From contig CP034986.1 of NCBI GenBank assembly GCA_004026145.2, forward strand, positions 14,494,304-14,558,303: a DNA stretch of 64,000 nucleotides, given 5' to 3'. A program made the translations under genes and the position numbers. Positions 37,401-64,000 of the stretch are shown here, piece after piece. Position 1 is the stretch's first letter, and every line of letters starts with the position of its first letter. Below the pieces are notes generated by a model. It did not search any database, had not been told where the DNA came from, and saw nothing but the letters and a program-made list of their open reading frames with translations. Origin of the DNA: Takifugu bimaculatus (lineage: Eukaryota; Chordata; Actinopteri; Tetraodontiformes; Tetraodontidae).

Positions 37401-40400
37401 GAAGATTAAACAAAAACAGGAGAGCGGAAAAAATGGCACACGCTCACAGTGGGGAGAGGCTGAGCTCTGGAGATGATTAGCACCTACACACATGTTCACA
37501 CGGTAATGTTTAACATCAACAAACAACGCTTAACACCAGAGTGTCAGCTCCACTGTCAGAAGCCTCAGACGCTTCATCCCAGTTCATTTTCCACGCAGGC
37601 TTTTTCCATCCTTAACACACGCAGCATATGCTGTTAGTCATGTCAGCGTGCATTAACACCTTCAGAATGAAGGGCAGAAATAAGGCTCTCACCACCACGG
37701 TTCCAACCGGACCAGCAGCCAGATGTCAGTGCCGAGATAGTGTGCTCTCCCACCTCGGGTTCTGAATTGGGTTCGGGTCAGGGTTAGGCTTAGTTGGTCC
37801 ATTCATAGTGTGATCGTCTTGAATGGGCATATACGTGCATGTACACGGTGTGTAAATAATAATCCAGCAGCCTTTCAGTTCCAGGGTAAACCCAAGGTGT
37901 TAGCCATATTTTTAAAGTGCTGTCTGTTCTCTGCACTCACATTGTCATGACTCACTTTGTGGTTTGAGGAAAACAAAATCGTTATTGATTGCAAAATCCA
38001 GTTCTCTTCCTGCTGTGATAAGTCAAGTGTTTACTGGGAAACGGGTCAGTCGAGCAGGAAACCGTGACACAGGTGCCGCGACATTATCCACTGTGACGTC
38101 TGTGTGGATTTTTTACGACCGGTACACAGAGCAAATCAGGTCATTGATCGGTACTGTTGCTTTTCTGATTCCATAAAGGGGCAGAAAAGTGACATTTCCA
38201 GTCTTTCTTTTGCACAACAGCCCCCCAAAAGACCCCCCCCCCCCCCACTGTTACATGGCTATTAGTAATCAAGCAGAGAATAGTTTTTATTGAGTGTTTT
38301 GTTCCCTTTTCAGTTTCGCTCCAGGAGATGTTGAATGTGTGGAACTTATTGATTTTTCGATACAACACACAGGTGCAGATTATAGTGAGTGGTCCATAGT
38401 CGAGCTATGATTTTCTTTGCAGAACGCTCTGCATCCTCCCAGCCCACTTCAAACTCTTCTATTTATACCTCCTAAAAGCATGTTATCAAACTGCATACTT
38501 TCCATGAGCACTACCTTTCCCCTCCTCCTCCTCCCACCAGTCTCTCTCTCTCTGCTTTTTCTATTCTTGCCTCCCTCATATCTCCCTTTTTGTCTGCAGC
38601 TGTCCTTTGACTCGGCGTCTTCTACATTCCCTGTCACAGGCGTGTGTCTGTGCGTGTGTGTGTGTGTGAAATGAAGGTGGAAAAAGATCTATTTATCGCC
38701 CAGGTTTCACAATGCAAAGCATTTTATGCCTGGGCGTGAAGCATCAGAATGTGGCTTGATTGTCCGTTTTCTCGGGGCATCTGCCGTCGTCTGTCCCGTA
38801 TTTCTCTCCGTGCACAGTGTCCCTATTTCTGCGTGGTTAGTCAGCATTGCTGCATCTGTCAGGAGAGCAGCAACGTAGAAGCCAGGTCCCTCCCACTTCC
38901 ATGAGTCGATTGGTTTGCAGTGAATGAATGAGCCCATGAGAGGGAGGGGATAGTGGGTCATGCGTCATTGGATGGCGGAGGCTCATTTAAAGCGCCTGTG
39001 GAGCAGAAGGAGGAGAGAGGGGATCCGGAGCGAGCTTAAAACAGGCTGAATGACATTTCCAGCTCTCCACACCCAAATCTCTGGAAAATTCCCTCAGTCT
39101 GCTAACTGCTGCAGGAGGAAGAGTGTTGAAGCCGCAGTGCTTCTGAAATCCAGAGTAGCTAACCTTGGGATCTGGGCTCGGAGGCTTTGAGTTGAACAGA
39201 AGAATGCTGCAACACTTTGGACTCTCAGGGTGAAGACAAAAGAAGATCCGTGCACCCTGGGAATACTGACCTATTTCCTGTTGAGGAGCTTCCATTACCT
39301 CTTTCTGTGTGTCACGCTGGGGAAAGCAACGCTCCCCCGTTCCCCCCGATTTCCCCCTTCCTCTTCATCGTCGTCATCCTCACCATCACCACCACCGTCA
39401 ACGTCTTCGTCTGCGCTGAGGGGGGTTTCATTGTCCCACTGCGGCCTCGCTTCAGCCATCAAGTGGAAGAGGTTCCGGCTGCCCGGCTCACACATCATGC
39501 ACATCAAGACGACCAAGTGTAACCATTTTTGCCTTGTAGCCTCTGTGACAAACCAGGAAGTGTTCAACCACCCGGAGGCTCAGGTAAGACCGGTCGGCTC
39601 CAACCAGTGTTTGGAACACACCACTCAGCTGTGACTTTTGTTCTTTGTCTTTAGTGTTGCCTGGCATCAAAAATAGACTAAACTGTCTGTACATGCAAAG
39701 GTGTTCTGTATTCATGTGCTGCAGCAGATTGCAGATATGTAGATGAAATATTTTCAGTATCTTTTCAGCACGGAATAGATTAGCCAGCGAGGCTGTGAGA
39801 CAAGCAATCACCAGTGAGAAAATGACCCAAATGTGATGTCATAGTGATGTAATTGGGTTTATAATATCACTGCTGGGCTTTTGAGATGACCAAAGATGTT
39901 CTCTAAAGGAGGCACATGGTGTCTGAGAGTCAGGGGTTTGGAGGCTGGAATAAAAAGGCTGCAAACGCCAGTAATGTGTGTGAGCACGATCCCATCTGGA
40001 TTTGAGAACATGCATCAAAATAACATACGTTGCACGTTCCCTGTACCATTTTAACACGGTTGCCATTTGAACCAACATGTTTTCATACCACAAGATTCAC
40101 AGAATCGCCACCGGTAGCTGCCCAACAGAAAAAGTGGAGAGAATCGAGTGCCACATAAACAGGAAGGGAGCGATCAATGCGTTTCCTGTTTTTGTGTGCG
40201 AATCCACTCCAAGCCCACCTAAAGTGTCCTCTGTCCTTTAAAACTCACCACGGCAGGGCAGCGTCAGCAGGGATGTGCCTTGTGCTGCGGCACAGACCGG
40301 CATGTGCGTCGCACCAACTGCTCGATGCAGGAGGCAGGGAGGACTTGTGAAATGCTATTTTTATCCCGAGTATTTAAACTCTGATGACTGCGACGGCGTA

Positions 40401-42113
40401 TTTGATGTAACCCGATCCTCTCCGACAGAACACGGATTATTCTCTTGAATTGGTCGGGACCAGTGGAAAATCTTTCCGTCTTTTTCCATCTTTCCATTTC
40501 CGTCATCTTTGAAGAGGGGCAATCATGCAATTAACTCGCACGGTGACATAATCGGTCTCTTCAGGATCTGCCTTAGCGGTTCACTCTCCCACAATTATGT
40601 TTAACAGTCTTTGAATGCTCCTTTCAAAGTTAATATCATTTCTTGGCTAATAGGGGCTGAATCAACTCTAACACATTGACCTAAGCAGTCACGGAGGATT
40701 TGCTGACGTTGTAATGATTCGAAGTTGCAAGGCCAGAGGTTAAACAGATTATTAACGTGTGGCCATCTGCATCATTGTCTCTGTGTCCTTGTGGATGTCA
40801 CAGCCAAGGTCGTCTGTCTTTCATCTTTTAAATTAGCATCTGTGACCGTGATGTTTCATCTAAAATTGAGGCCCCAGCTGCCCGAGTCCAGCATACACTC
40901 GCTTCAGTGTCACCTATTTTTGGCCGCGTTTCTGTCACAGCTGCTTCTTGCTTTAGCTTTTATGATAACTCGATTCTAATTGATTCAAATTGTCGTGAAT
41001 TGACTCTGTATTTTTCTCGCTCTTGTCCCACCAGGCAGGTTTCGAAGCCTTGTTCCGATCGTTCGACCCAGAGGTGCAGTTCCAGTACTTCAAGTCTTTC
41101 CGGCGTGTTCGCATCAGCTTCAGTGACGCGCTGGCTGCAGCTGAAGCGAGGCTACGGCTCCACAAGACCGACTTCAGCGGCAAAGAGATGAGGCTGTACT
41201 TTGCCCAGGTGATGTCTTTGAAGTTGCACGATGGATCTACAAAATCTCTGTCTCATTTCAATCAGGCGCTTTACTCTCTTCAGGAGCTTGATTTAGGCGT
41301 CAGAAAAATAGAGCCTTGTGTGGGATTTACATGGAGAAACATCAGATTTGTTTGCCCACTTTTCAATAACACCTTAATTATTGTATAACCTCTGTAACGC
41401 TCTGCCAGACAATGAAGTGTGATCCGGGGAAGAAACACAGTGACTGTTCCAGCATCACTTCTTAGTTTTGGCTAGCATGGGTCCTTAAGTTGCAGATCGT
41501 GGCATTTCTGTATTGTTTTCCCCCCCCCGACGGTCTCATTTGCCACTCGTCCGCCCGTCAAACTCATTTTTGCCTTCCCTGTCTGCAGTCTGTCCACATA
41601 GGGAGTCCTCGGCTTGAGCCCCCAAAGCCAGAGAAGCAGTTCCTGATCTCGCCCCCTGCGTCCCCTCCAGTGGGCTGGGAACAATCTCAGGATGCCACCC
41701 CAGTCATCAACTATGACCTGCTGTGTGCCATCTCCAAGCTAGGACCAGGTATGTTGTTGGGCCTGAGCTAACATGTCGGGCTTGTCCAGACCTGTAGTTG
41801 CATCAAAATGTATGCTGCTGCCTAACAGCAGGGACACATTCATTACTGACCAGGCTTTTTTTGTCAATATGTTGTGAGTGTGTAAATGTGGCGGTTGCCT
41901 GAAAGCTCGATTCTTCTGTGATTCATAGGGGAGAAGTATGAACTTCATACCGCCACCCCCACCACCCCTAGCGTGGTCGTGCATGTCTGCGAGGATGAGC
42001 AGGTCGGCAACCCGGTCCCCAGCGACAGTGACCAAGACGACAAGGCTCGCGCCCCGCGGCCGAAGATCATTCAAACGCGTCGCCCCGATTACACGCCCAG
42101 GATCGAGCAGTGA
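34293..42113 (+). CDS. rcan1: regulator of calcineurin 1 (calcipressin)
   Basis: RCAN1 binds and inhibits the Ca2+/calmodulin phosphatase calcineurin in the cytoplasm, limiting NFAT signalling. Shared exons: 41035-41208 (AGFEALFRSFDPEVQFQYFK..., RRM-like domain), 41589-41748 (SVHIGSPRLEPPKPEK, then the signature FLISPPASPP and INYDLL), 41929-42113 (GEKYELHTAT..PSVVVHVCE, then the PxIxIT-type PKIIQT and RRPDYTPRIEQ, stop 42111-42113). All junctions are GT-AG and phases agree, with no frameshift. Two alternative first exons (34293-34415 and 39497-39583) both end in phase 0, giving proteins of 211 and 199 residues. SVHIGS and RRPDYTP favour RCAN1 over RCAN2/3, as does the clic6 neighbour. Which teleost duplicate (a or b) cannot be told from here. 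Confidence 0.94.
34416..38950 (+). other. rcan1 first intron
   Basis: About 4.5 kb without recognisable coding sequence between the distal first exon and the internal promoter. It carries a poly-C run near 38235-38249 and several pyrimidine-rich segments, but no transposon I can name. Confidence 0.7.
38640..39496 (+). promoter_or_regulatory. rcan1: internal rcan1 promoter and 5' leader (RCAN1.4-type)
   Basis: Sequence immediately upstream of the second first exon. It contains several NFAT-core GGAAA/TTTCC motifs (38679, 39056, 39083, about 39274, about 39311) and TTTAAA or TTAAAA stretches near 38984 and 39037 that could serve as TATA-like elements. In mammals this alternative promoter is driven by calcineurin-NFAT, forming a feedback loop. 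The motif match is seen; the NFAT response is inferred. Confidence 0.5.
39497..39583 (+). CDS. rcan1: rcan1 alternative first exon (RCAN1.4-like)
   Basis: Twenty-nine codons, MHIKTTKCNHFCLVASVTNQ... ending PEAQ|GTAAGA in phase 0, aligning with the human RCAN1.4 first exon (MHFRNFNYSFSSLIACVAN...). A at -3 of the ATG. An uninterrupted in-frame extension reaches upstream to an ATG at 39230 and adds 89 residues with a Ser/Pro-rich tract; the downstream ATG is preferred because its product matches the family length. Confidence 0.85.
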
Positions 42114-44275
42114 ATGATGACAAAGCAGGGAACACAGTGTGGCGGCTGTCACAATTTGTCCTGAAGCCATTGGCCAAGAGCTAGATATGCTCTTAGAGCT
42201 TTGGAGAAGGTTTGAGGACTTTGGAAATGCACCTGAGGGGGCAGAAATTTCCTATAGATGAGCATTTCATATGATGGAGTGAGAAAACATAGTGTCAAAT
42301 GCTGCATTCAAGTCCCATGGGAAAGGGAAGAGTGTCAAAGAGAGAGAAAAAATGGCCAGTTTGGAGACGAAGCATTCATTTGTAATCGGTAAAACATGTT
42401 GACCACATTGCTGTCACAATAAGTACTTCTGGATCTTTGGATTGTACTGACATTTTGAATCAAATGCGCTTTGACTAAGTCTGTGTGTTTTGTGCAAGGA
42501 AGCTTTTCAAGTGCAGATAAAGTCCTCTTACACAACCACTGCAACAGATTTGAATGCTGATTCTTCCCACATGACTTGAATGCAGCATCCTCCTGGGAAG
42601 GTATTTGGTTTGTTTCTGGTGTAGAAATAACAGAGAGGAGATTGATTTTGTATTGAGTCATTTAGTCATAACTTTGACCGACTGTTTTTTTTTTTTTTTC
42701 TTTTTCTGCGATGGTGCTACGCGTGTGTTTGTCCGCTTTACGTCTTGGTACGCGCTGGTTCTCCACTCGCTCGGCTGCAGTTCGCCAGCTCCGCTGTTTA
42801 ATGTGACAGCTGCACATTTGCATATGTTCTGTGGTGGACGTGTAGTGAAGTCGAAGCTTGCGTCGCATCTGGACCCACCGTGTCGTTGCTGTCATGACCT
42901 CTGACGGGGTTTTTCCGGGTTTGATTCCAGTTTTGGTTTGTGTTTTGGATGTCGTGTAGCAAAACAAGCGTTGTCTGTAATTTGCTGAAGCTGAATTATA
43001 GCTTTAACAACCAAGAGTGTGTCGTCAGTAAAATAGAAAAAACAAACAGATGGGCTAAATAGCATACTGAAAGAAAGTACAACTGAAACACTGTTTTAAG
43101 GTCTGTTGCCTGTAAATTATGTCTTTGATTAATACAGTGTAAGGTGTGTGTAGGAAAATATGCATCAGAATAATGTGTGTGAAGTGTAGATCAATTGCTG
43201 TTCTGACTGTTGTGTTAACTGTTGCTTCCACATTCGGATTGGAGTCACTTTTTCACGACAATATGTTACGTCACATGCTTCTTTATTTAACATTTATAGA
43301 AGATCTAGAATGTTTCGGGGTTTTTTAATAGACATCCAAAGGTTTGTGTTGAAGACTTACAAATATCTGATATTTGCATTTAGGTGCTTCAAGCTAAATC
43401 TTGAAAATCGACGGCCTGGTTTAAGGGTTGTCTGGCAACAAGACAAGACAGAAATGGCAGAGCATTGAGTTTCCATTTGATCACCAGTTTATTGACTTTC
43501 AAATTGCTCCCAAAATTGGGTGTTGATCTTACAACACCACAGTTGTCTTTGTTGCCGCTGGAGAGAAAATTGTAAAAACCTGCAGATGTGTTGGAATGTG
43601 CAACATTAACAACTGAAAGTGTTTCCCCTGTGAGGCAGGAAATGTATCGGCAGTTCTACACCTAATTCTGGCATATATTTTGTTCGTTGCTAATCAGGTT
43701 AGTTCAGCCCCGCACAAATACATGCTGCTAGCAGAACAAATCAGTGTTAAATTACAAGAGAGGATGGGTAAGAAGACATCGCATGTGTAATGGCGTTGCT
43801 TTCTTGGTCGAGGCCCTAATTGTCGATCGACTTGGCTTGAATAGGCTGTAATTATTTTGTTATGTGGGCAGCAACCTCAGACCGCTGCATATAAATCTGA
43901 AAATGTTGGTCGAAAGACTAACGGATGCATCCTTGGAGAATCACAAAACAAATTGGGACTAATGAAACGAGGATTAGTGAATCAAATGTAGTTTTTAAAT
44001 GTCGCAGACATGCTTCTGTTTCGAAGCCATATTTTTTTCTCCTCAAGGACCTCACTGATGCTAGCATTCAGGATGATGAGCAAATGTTAGCCTGTGGAAG
44101 AAGCACTGTGAAGCTCTCGATGCACTGCCTGAAAATCACTGATAATCTTGTAAGGTTGAAAAGGTTACATGATGCTCTGTCAGTTTAGCCACTTTTTTAC
44201 AACTGCTATTTTAATCCTGCCTATCTTTGCAATGTTACTGAATTACCATTAAATAAAGATATGACCTTCATGACG
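42114..44275 (+). other. rcan1: rcan1 3' UTR
   Basis: Non-coding sequence running from the rcan1 stop codon to the first good AATAAA at 44252-44257 downstream of AT-rich sequence. A 3' UTR of about 2.1 kb is plausible for RCAN1. No other exon is seen in it. Confidence 0.55.
44252..44257 (+). terminator. poly(A) signal of rcan1
   Basis: AATAAA in ACCATTAAATAAAGATATGA, followed by a GT/T-containing stretch. It is the likely 3' end of the rcan1 mRNA. Confidence 0.6.
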
Positions 44276-44350
44276 CATGTACTTGAAATGATTTTGTCTA
44301 AAAGAATGAAACAGGCGTGTCGTACGATTCCTCTGTGAAACTGTATGAGT

Positions 44351-44364
44351 GCCCCCTGCTGGCC
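44351..44364 (-). promoter_or_regulatory. CTCF-like motif
   Basis: GCCCCCTGCTGGCC is the reverse complement of GGCCAGCAGGGGGC, a near-consensus CTCF core. It lies about 95 bp past the rcan1 poly(A) signal, a typical place for a boundary between convergent genes. Confidence 0.45.
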
Positions 44365-44864
44365 GGGTAGAAACATTAAAATAACTAAAGCTTCCAGGGT
44401 CGGACGTTATGGATGCAAGTGAGAGCTGAAGCCATTTAATGCGACTTCATATGTATATTGCGAGGCACCTTTTGACGGCATTAAACGTGTCAGCAGAAGT
44501 CCTGATTTTGGAGCTGGATCCGCCTTCACTACAACACCGGTCCCCAGGTGTCCCCATAATGAAGACTATTGCGTGGAATGTCTCCGCGGCGGTTATATTT
44601 TACATTTACCCAAGGAACACGAAATTAATGATTGGAACGCAGGTCTGCCTTTTGAAAATAACCATCACATTAAATTTTTACCATCTTTTGGAAAGTGAAA
44701 GCGATATTAAAGCGCAAAGGGAGAGAGGAAAGGAAAATTATAAAATTCAGTATATTGGACAGGAAGTGAGGGCATTAAAATTATTTTGAAATTCGTAAGA
44801 GTGACTGGGGTGTTTGTCTTTTTGTTGGATTTATTTAATTATTTATTGCTACTCGCTTCTGGAG

Positions 44865-44945
44865 CCACACTCCTAAACACTAGGTGGCGGTAATGCGCCC
44901 AAATGCAGGCTGCAACCGCCGCGAAGCAACAGAAGAAGAAGAAAA
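44865..44945. repeat. dispersed teleost repeat ending in GAAGAAGAAGAA
   Basis: The string ACACTAGGTGGCGGTAATGC, followed by '..caaatgcaggctgcaaccgcc.. agaagaagaagaa', matches from memory a short element that recurs in many fish genomes, often near promoters. It also contains a CTCF-like CACTAGGTGGCGG. No formal family name is claimed. Confidence 0.45.
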
Positions 44946-46327
44946 CCGCCCGCAGCCGGAAGTCCGCAGGTGTTCACAGGTGATCCTCATTTAGGGACAA
45001 TTAGGCTGAAACGTCCGAGAGGGGAAACGAACTCCTACAGCCTGAAAAATAAAGTTCACAAGATTGCTGAAGAAAACCCCAAAAGAGCCGTTGGATTAAC
45101 TTTGTCTTGGCTTCAAAAAGTGAGTATATCCGCCTTTCCTGCTGCGATTCAGTGGCTTTCCCTGATAGCGTTCAGCGCTGTTGGATGGTGGCTTGTTTTC
45201 TGGTTTCGGTACTTTTTCTAAATTAAAACGATTGCTATATTAATTGGTAGTCATGTTTTCGTTGAGACCTTAAAAGCTGAAGCTCGCTCAGTCAAAGTTA
45301 GTCCAGTCGTTTATTAAACATCGGATATTTACGCTCAGAATGGATAGTTTTCTTTAGCATCTTGGGTTTCTTTTCTGTGGTTATTCCTGATTTAACATGG
45401 TTTGGGTAAGAAAAACTTGCAGAGAAGGTGACTTTTGAGATGAAGTTTTATTTTAGTACACAAGTGCTGACAAACATTCATTTTAAAGTGAGGTGGAGTG
45501 TCCTGTGTGTGGCGGGTTGTGTGAGCAGACCACTCAGGCTCCAGCTTTGGTTCAACCAGGATCAGGAAACATACTTGAATTTGCATCGTGAATTGTTCTT
45601 GTGGTCAAACAGCAACGCACATCTGTAACCTGAGAAAACGGGTCCAGAAAGTCACTGAAGTTATTGTCAGTCATGTAAAATAGCTGTTTTCTAGCATCCT
45701 CCCTGATTTTTAATGCCATGCACAGTTTAACAGCGATTTGTTGCGATCTGGGTGAACTTTGGTTTAACAGAAGCTACTTTGTACCAAGAATGAAACAGGA
45801 TTCAAATCAGCCACAAGAAAATGTTTAAATTTCATAAAAACAGTAACAATGACCCCTTGGGTATTCTATAAATTAAAGTAATGATAACTCCAGATTAAAT
45901 TTGGAAATGAAATGAGCCTGAGCGGGGGTCTTTTTGGTGTTTAGGCCTGCAGCTTGTGTTTGAAGGCGTTTACATTCGTAATGCAGGAGGGAATGTGTGT
46001 GAAGAGTGTTACTAAAATCAGCTCCACAATAGAAAAGAACTGCAAACTTTTTTTTTTTTTGTTCTTGCTAAACATTCGAGTTCTTCTGTTGGATTGTATT
46101 TTGCTGCAAGTGTGTTTGATCTGTCCGTGTGAGGTACATGAAACAAGCCCAAGATGAACAGAATCAGTCAATACAAAAGAACCAAATGCAAAATGAGGTG
46201 AAGTGCTGTGAAGAAACATTAGTTTACAGGAATGGAAAAGTGCACAACATCCAGGGTAATACATACGGTATCAGGAGGCTTTTTTAAGAAACTGATTCCT
46301 GCATAAATGGGTCTGAAGTCTGTGGTC

Positions 46328-46363
46328 GGGGGGGGGGGGGGGGGGGGGGAAGGGGGGGGGGGG
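46328..46363. repeat. poly-G tracts (22 + 12)
   Basis: Two G runs separated by AA. They would be C-rich in a hecw2 transcript if its 3' UTR extended this far, and are prone to length errors in assembly. Confidence 0.95.
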
Positions 46364-47744
46364 AATGGGGCAGAGTCCAGAGGCAGCAACCAGAATTCTG
46401 TCAGTGCAGCTTTTCAGCTGGAACACTGCATGATTTTACTGTAGCGATGGAGAACGAGGTGGTGCTGTGGGTTCAGTAGATGCTAGAGTCTCGCTGTGTT
46501 CTAAATCTGGATGTTTTGGCTGGATGAGAAGTGGCTGGTGGAGGTGGCAGCAGTCCTGTTGGGCTCCTGCCTCACCAGACATGTGACTAGAGACCCGGAA
46601 GTCATATTATAACTCAAAATATCTTCTTTTTTCCTTCCCTTTAGAGGAAATGGTCAGGGTGACGATGATTTGTTATAACCGTAGCACTAACACGTCTATT
46701 ATACTTTGTGTTTAGTGATCATTTGTAATTGCTAGCATGCAGACGATGAACAAAAATGAGTATAACCGCTAGAGTCCACATTGGCATTGATATTGAGATG
46801 ATTGCACCCCTCTAAATATGCTCCTCATGTTGCACCATGAGCCAACGGCCACTCGAGGCAGAATCTAATATAATTCCAGCTGTAAAAATGTGGTGGTGTG
46901 CTGTAAATGTGTGGTTTGAGGCTCGGTGTTGGAGGTGTTTATTGTGCTGCAGCCCTTGAACTTTGACCTTGTTCTATTGGAAGACAGTTCTGCTTTATGA
47001 AAGTTCCCAAATAAAGAGAGCAGAATTGGAGCTGCTCTTCAAGGTCAACGTCTGAACACTTCAGAAATGGACCACACGGCTTTGTGATTTCATTCTAATT
47101 TCTGTACATTTTCGTCGTCTAGAACTTGTTGGGATGCATCTGGTGTTATTTAGAAAGTTGCTAATGTGGTAGTTTAGAGGCCAACTCGACAACGCAGGAC
47201 ACAGACGGAGATCATCTGTAGCTACAATCTTCCAAAATGACGGCGGTGCGAGTCTGCCTGTAGAAGATGCTCCAGGAATAGGTGAGTATTACCAAAGTAT
47301 TTTCTTCATTTTCAGCCTTTTGTTAGACTCCTGTAAACGTTGTCAGATCTGCCTCTGGTGTGTTGACATGAAAATGACAGGATGTCATTTTTTTCTGAAG
47401 CTGACCAGTTAACAATTTCAGAAAATAGACCTGTATGAAATCCAGATTCAGCTCAACCAAATACAATCAAAGACAATTCCAACTTAATTTACTCATCAAT
47501 GTGAGACCAGCAGTGAATAAATATTCTGTTTGCCAGTTGATTGAAATCTGGTACAAAATCCCCAGGTTTTTTTTTTTTTTCTATAAAAATGAGTTACATT
47601 CATATCACAATCAGCCACTGCCACAATATTAGAAAATCCCTTTCTTGAAGGTGAAACCACTGATTACATTTCCTATCGGATGTGTCAACATTTACTGTAA
47701 AACTCCACCAAATGTTCCTTTCTGTAACGCAGCACCACAGGAGG

Positions 47745-47760
47745 CCACGAGGGGGTGCTG
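47745..47760 (+). promoter_or_regulatory. CTCF-like motif
   Basis: CCACGAGGGGGTGCTG closely fits the CTCF consensus in forward orientation. It lies in the hecw2 3' flank and forms a divergent pair with the reverse motif at 44351. Confidence 0.45.
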
Positions 47761-48171
47761 CGCTTCAATGAGGGCTTCGCTAAAGCTATAGTTGGGCAGA
47801 AAATCCTCTGCGGTCCATCCAGAGTAGCATAAAAAAGGCCAGTTCCACTGTAGGAGAAGGCAGTGAGTTGCTTCTTCTTAAAGAAAAGTGATGGAAGAGA
47901 TCTGCATCGACAAACGTGGACAGGTCTGGTTCCAAAGGCAGTGTGAGGTCCTCAGTTCTCACATCACGGGAGCGTGAAAGCGTGAGTTACTGCGCAGGTG
48001 CCGCTGACATGCAGGTGCAACACAAATGACACTTTACCTCGGTGCAGCTTTGTAGTTCCAGAGGTCTCGGCCTCCGTTATAAAATTAAATCTGTTAATAA
48101 ATAAACGGGAATCCAGCGTTTTGAACGGGATCATCCCTCGTCGTCGCCAGTCCTTTATAGTGTTGGGCGTC

Positions 48172-63508
<15,337 letters not shown>

Positions 63509-64000
63509 TGGAGGGGACTGAGGGCGAGGCGGGGAGGATGAGAGGGTTTGGTAGCTGTGGTGCAGGTGCTGAGGGTGATGATGGTGTTGATGATGAGGAG
63601 GGTGGTGGCGAGGAGAGGCGGGGGCAGAGGAAGCAGTTGTGGAGAGGGAGGATGACTGGGGACGGGGACGAGGGGGGAGGACGGCCGTTGTGAGGGAGGG
63701 GCGAATGGTGGAGGCTAGGTGGGTGACACAAAAGAAAGAAAGGGGTTTCAGGAAGTGGAATCGAAGGTGGCACAGGCGCCGGCCTGTTACCGAATCACGC
63801 CAACACGAAAGAACAAAGTGAATGAATGGAAATATGAAGAAAACTGCCCTGCGTTCCCTCGTGCAAGGCACCTCTGACTTTCCTGCTTCCACAGGTGAAT
63901 TGTTCACATCATTACCAAGCAGGGCGAGTCTTTAACTCCTCCATTTGGCATTTTCTCTTGCTTTGAGCAGCCATTTACCACATTTCCTGCTGCCAATGTC

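Larger units (their letters stand above)
44276..48171. other. region between convergent rcan1 and hecw2, including the hecw2 3' UTR
   Basis: rcan1 (+) and hecw2 (-) converge here. No protein-coding exon is recognised. It holds a promoter-like first-exon candidate (44.88-45.12 kb), two poly-G tracts (46328-46349, 46352-46363) and CTCF-like motifs at 44351 and 47745. TTTATT at 46938-46943 is a possible minus-strand poly(A) signal, which would give hecw2 a 3' UTR of about 1.2 kb. Confidence 0.5.

Noticed and set aside
44439..44789. 116-codon plus-strand frame after rcan1
   Set aside because: No family resemblance and no supporting splice or promoter signals; treated as chance.

Overview
This window is vertebrate nuclear DNA, almost certainly from a ray-finned (teleost) fish. 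The evidence is a complete five-exon urotensin-related peptide 2 gene ending in VCFWKYCSQN (the fish Urp2 peptide), dense CA/TG microsatellites, compact introns, and typical fish DNA-transposon relics (Harbinger, pogo-like, hAT-like). There is no prokaryotic content. Most long reading frames in the first 21 kb are microsatellite translations (Thr/His or Cys/Val repeats), not genes.

Layout. 1-21.4 kb holds no gene that I can support; it contains microsatellites, two or three MITE-like elements and some candidate regulatory motifs. 21.6-24.05 kb is urp2 (+), a secreted neuropeptide precursor. 26.0-32.8 kb is clic6 (-), a chloride intracellular channel/GST-fold protein with two alternative first exons: a short one, and a long acidic one with tandem protein repeats. 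34.3-44.3 kb is rcan1 (+), the calcineurin inhibitor, with two alternative first exons (34.3 kb and 39.5 kb), like the mammalian RCAN1.1/RCAN1.4 isoforms. clic6 and rcan1 lie head to head about 1.5 kb apart, as in the human RCAN1-CLIC6 pair, which supports both names. 48.2-63.5 kb is hecw2 (-), a HECT E3 ubiquitin ligase whose 30 coding exons I could place, including the catalytic TCFN exon at 48.2 kb and a 75-nt intron at 60.75-60.82 kb. Its 5' end may extend beyond the right edge.

The hecw2 introns carry two readable transposon relics. One is an internally deleted pogo-like element (48.5-49.6 kb) with remnants of the transposase DNA-binding head and acidic tail. The other is a 1,160-bp Harbinger element (51.2-52.4 kb) with matching terminal inverted repeats, a 3-bp ATT target duplication and remnants of both Harbinger genes.

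A striking quality signal runs through the window. Exons of three otherwise well conserved genes are broken by single-base indels: one in urp2, at least four in the acidic clic6 exon, and three in hecw2 (two extra bases, one missing). Nearly all are extra bases and some lie in homopolymers. I read this as residual long-read assembly error, not as loss of the genes. The genes do not form a pathway; they are a neuropeptide, a redox/channel protein, a calcineurin regulator and a ubiquitin ligase sharing a chromosome segment.
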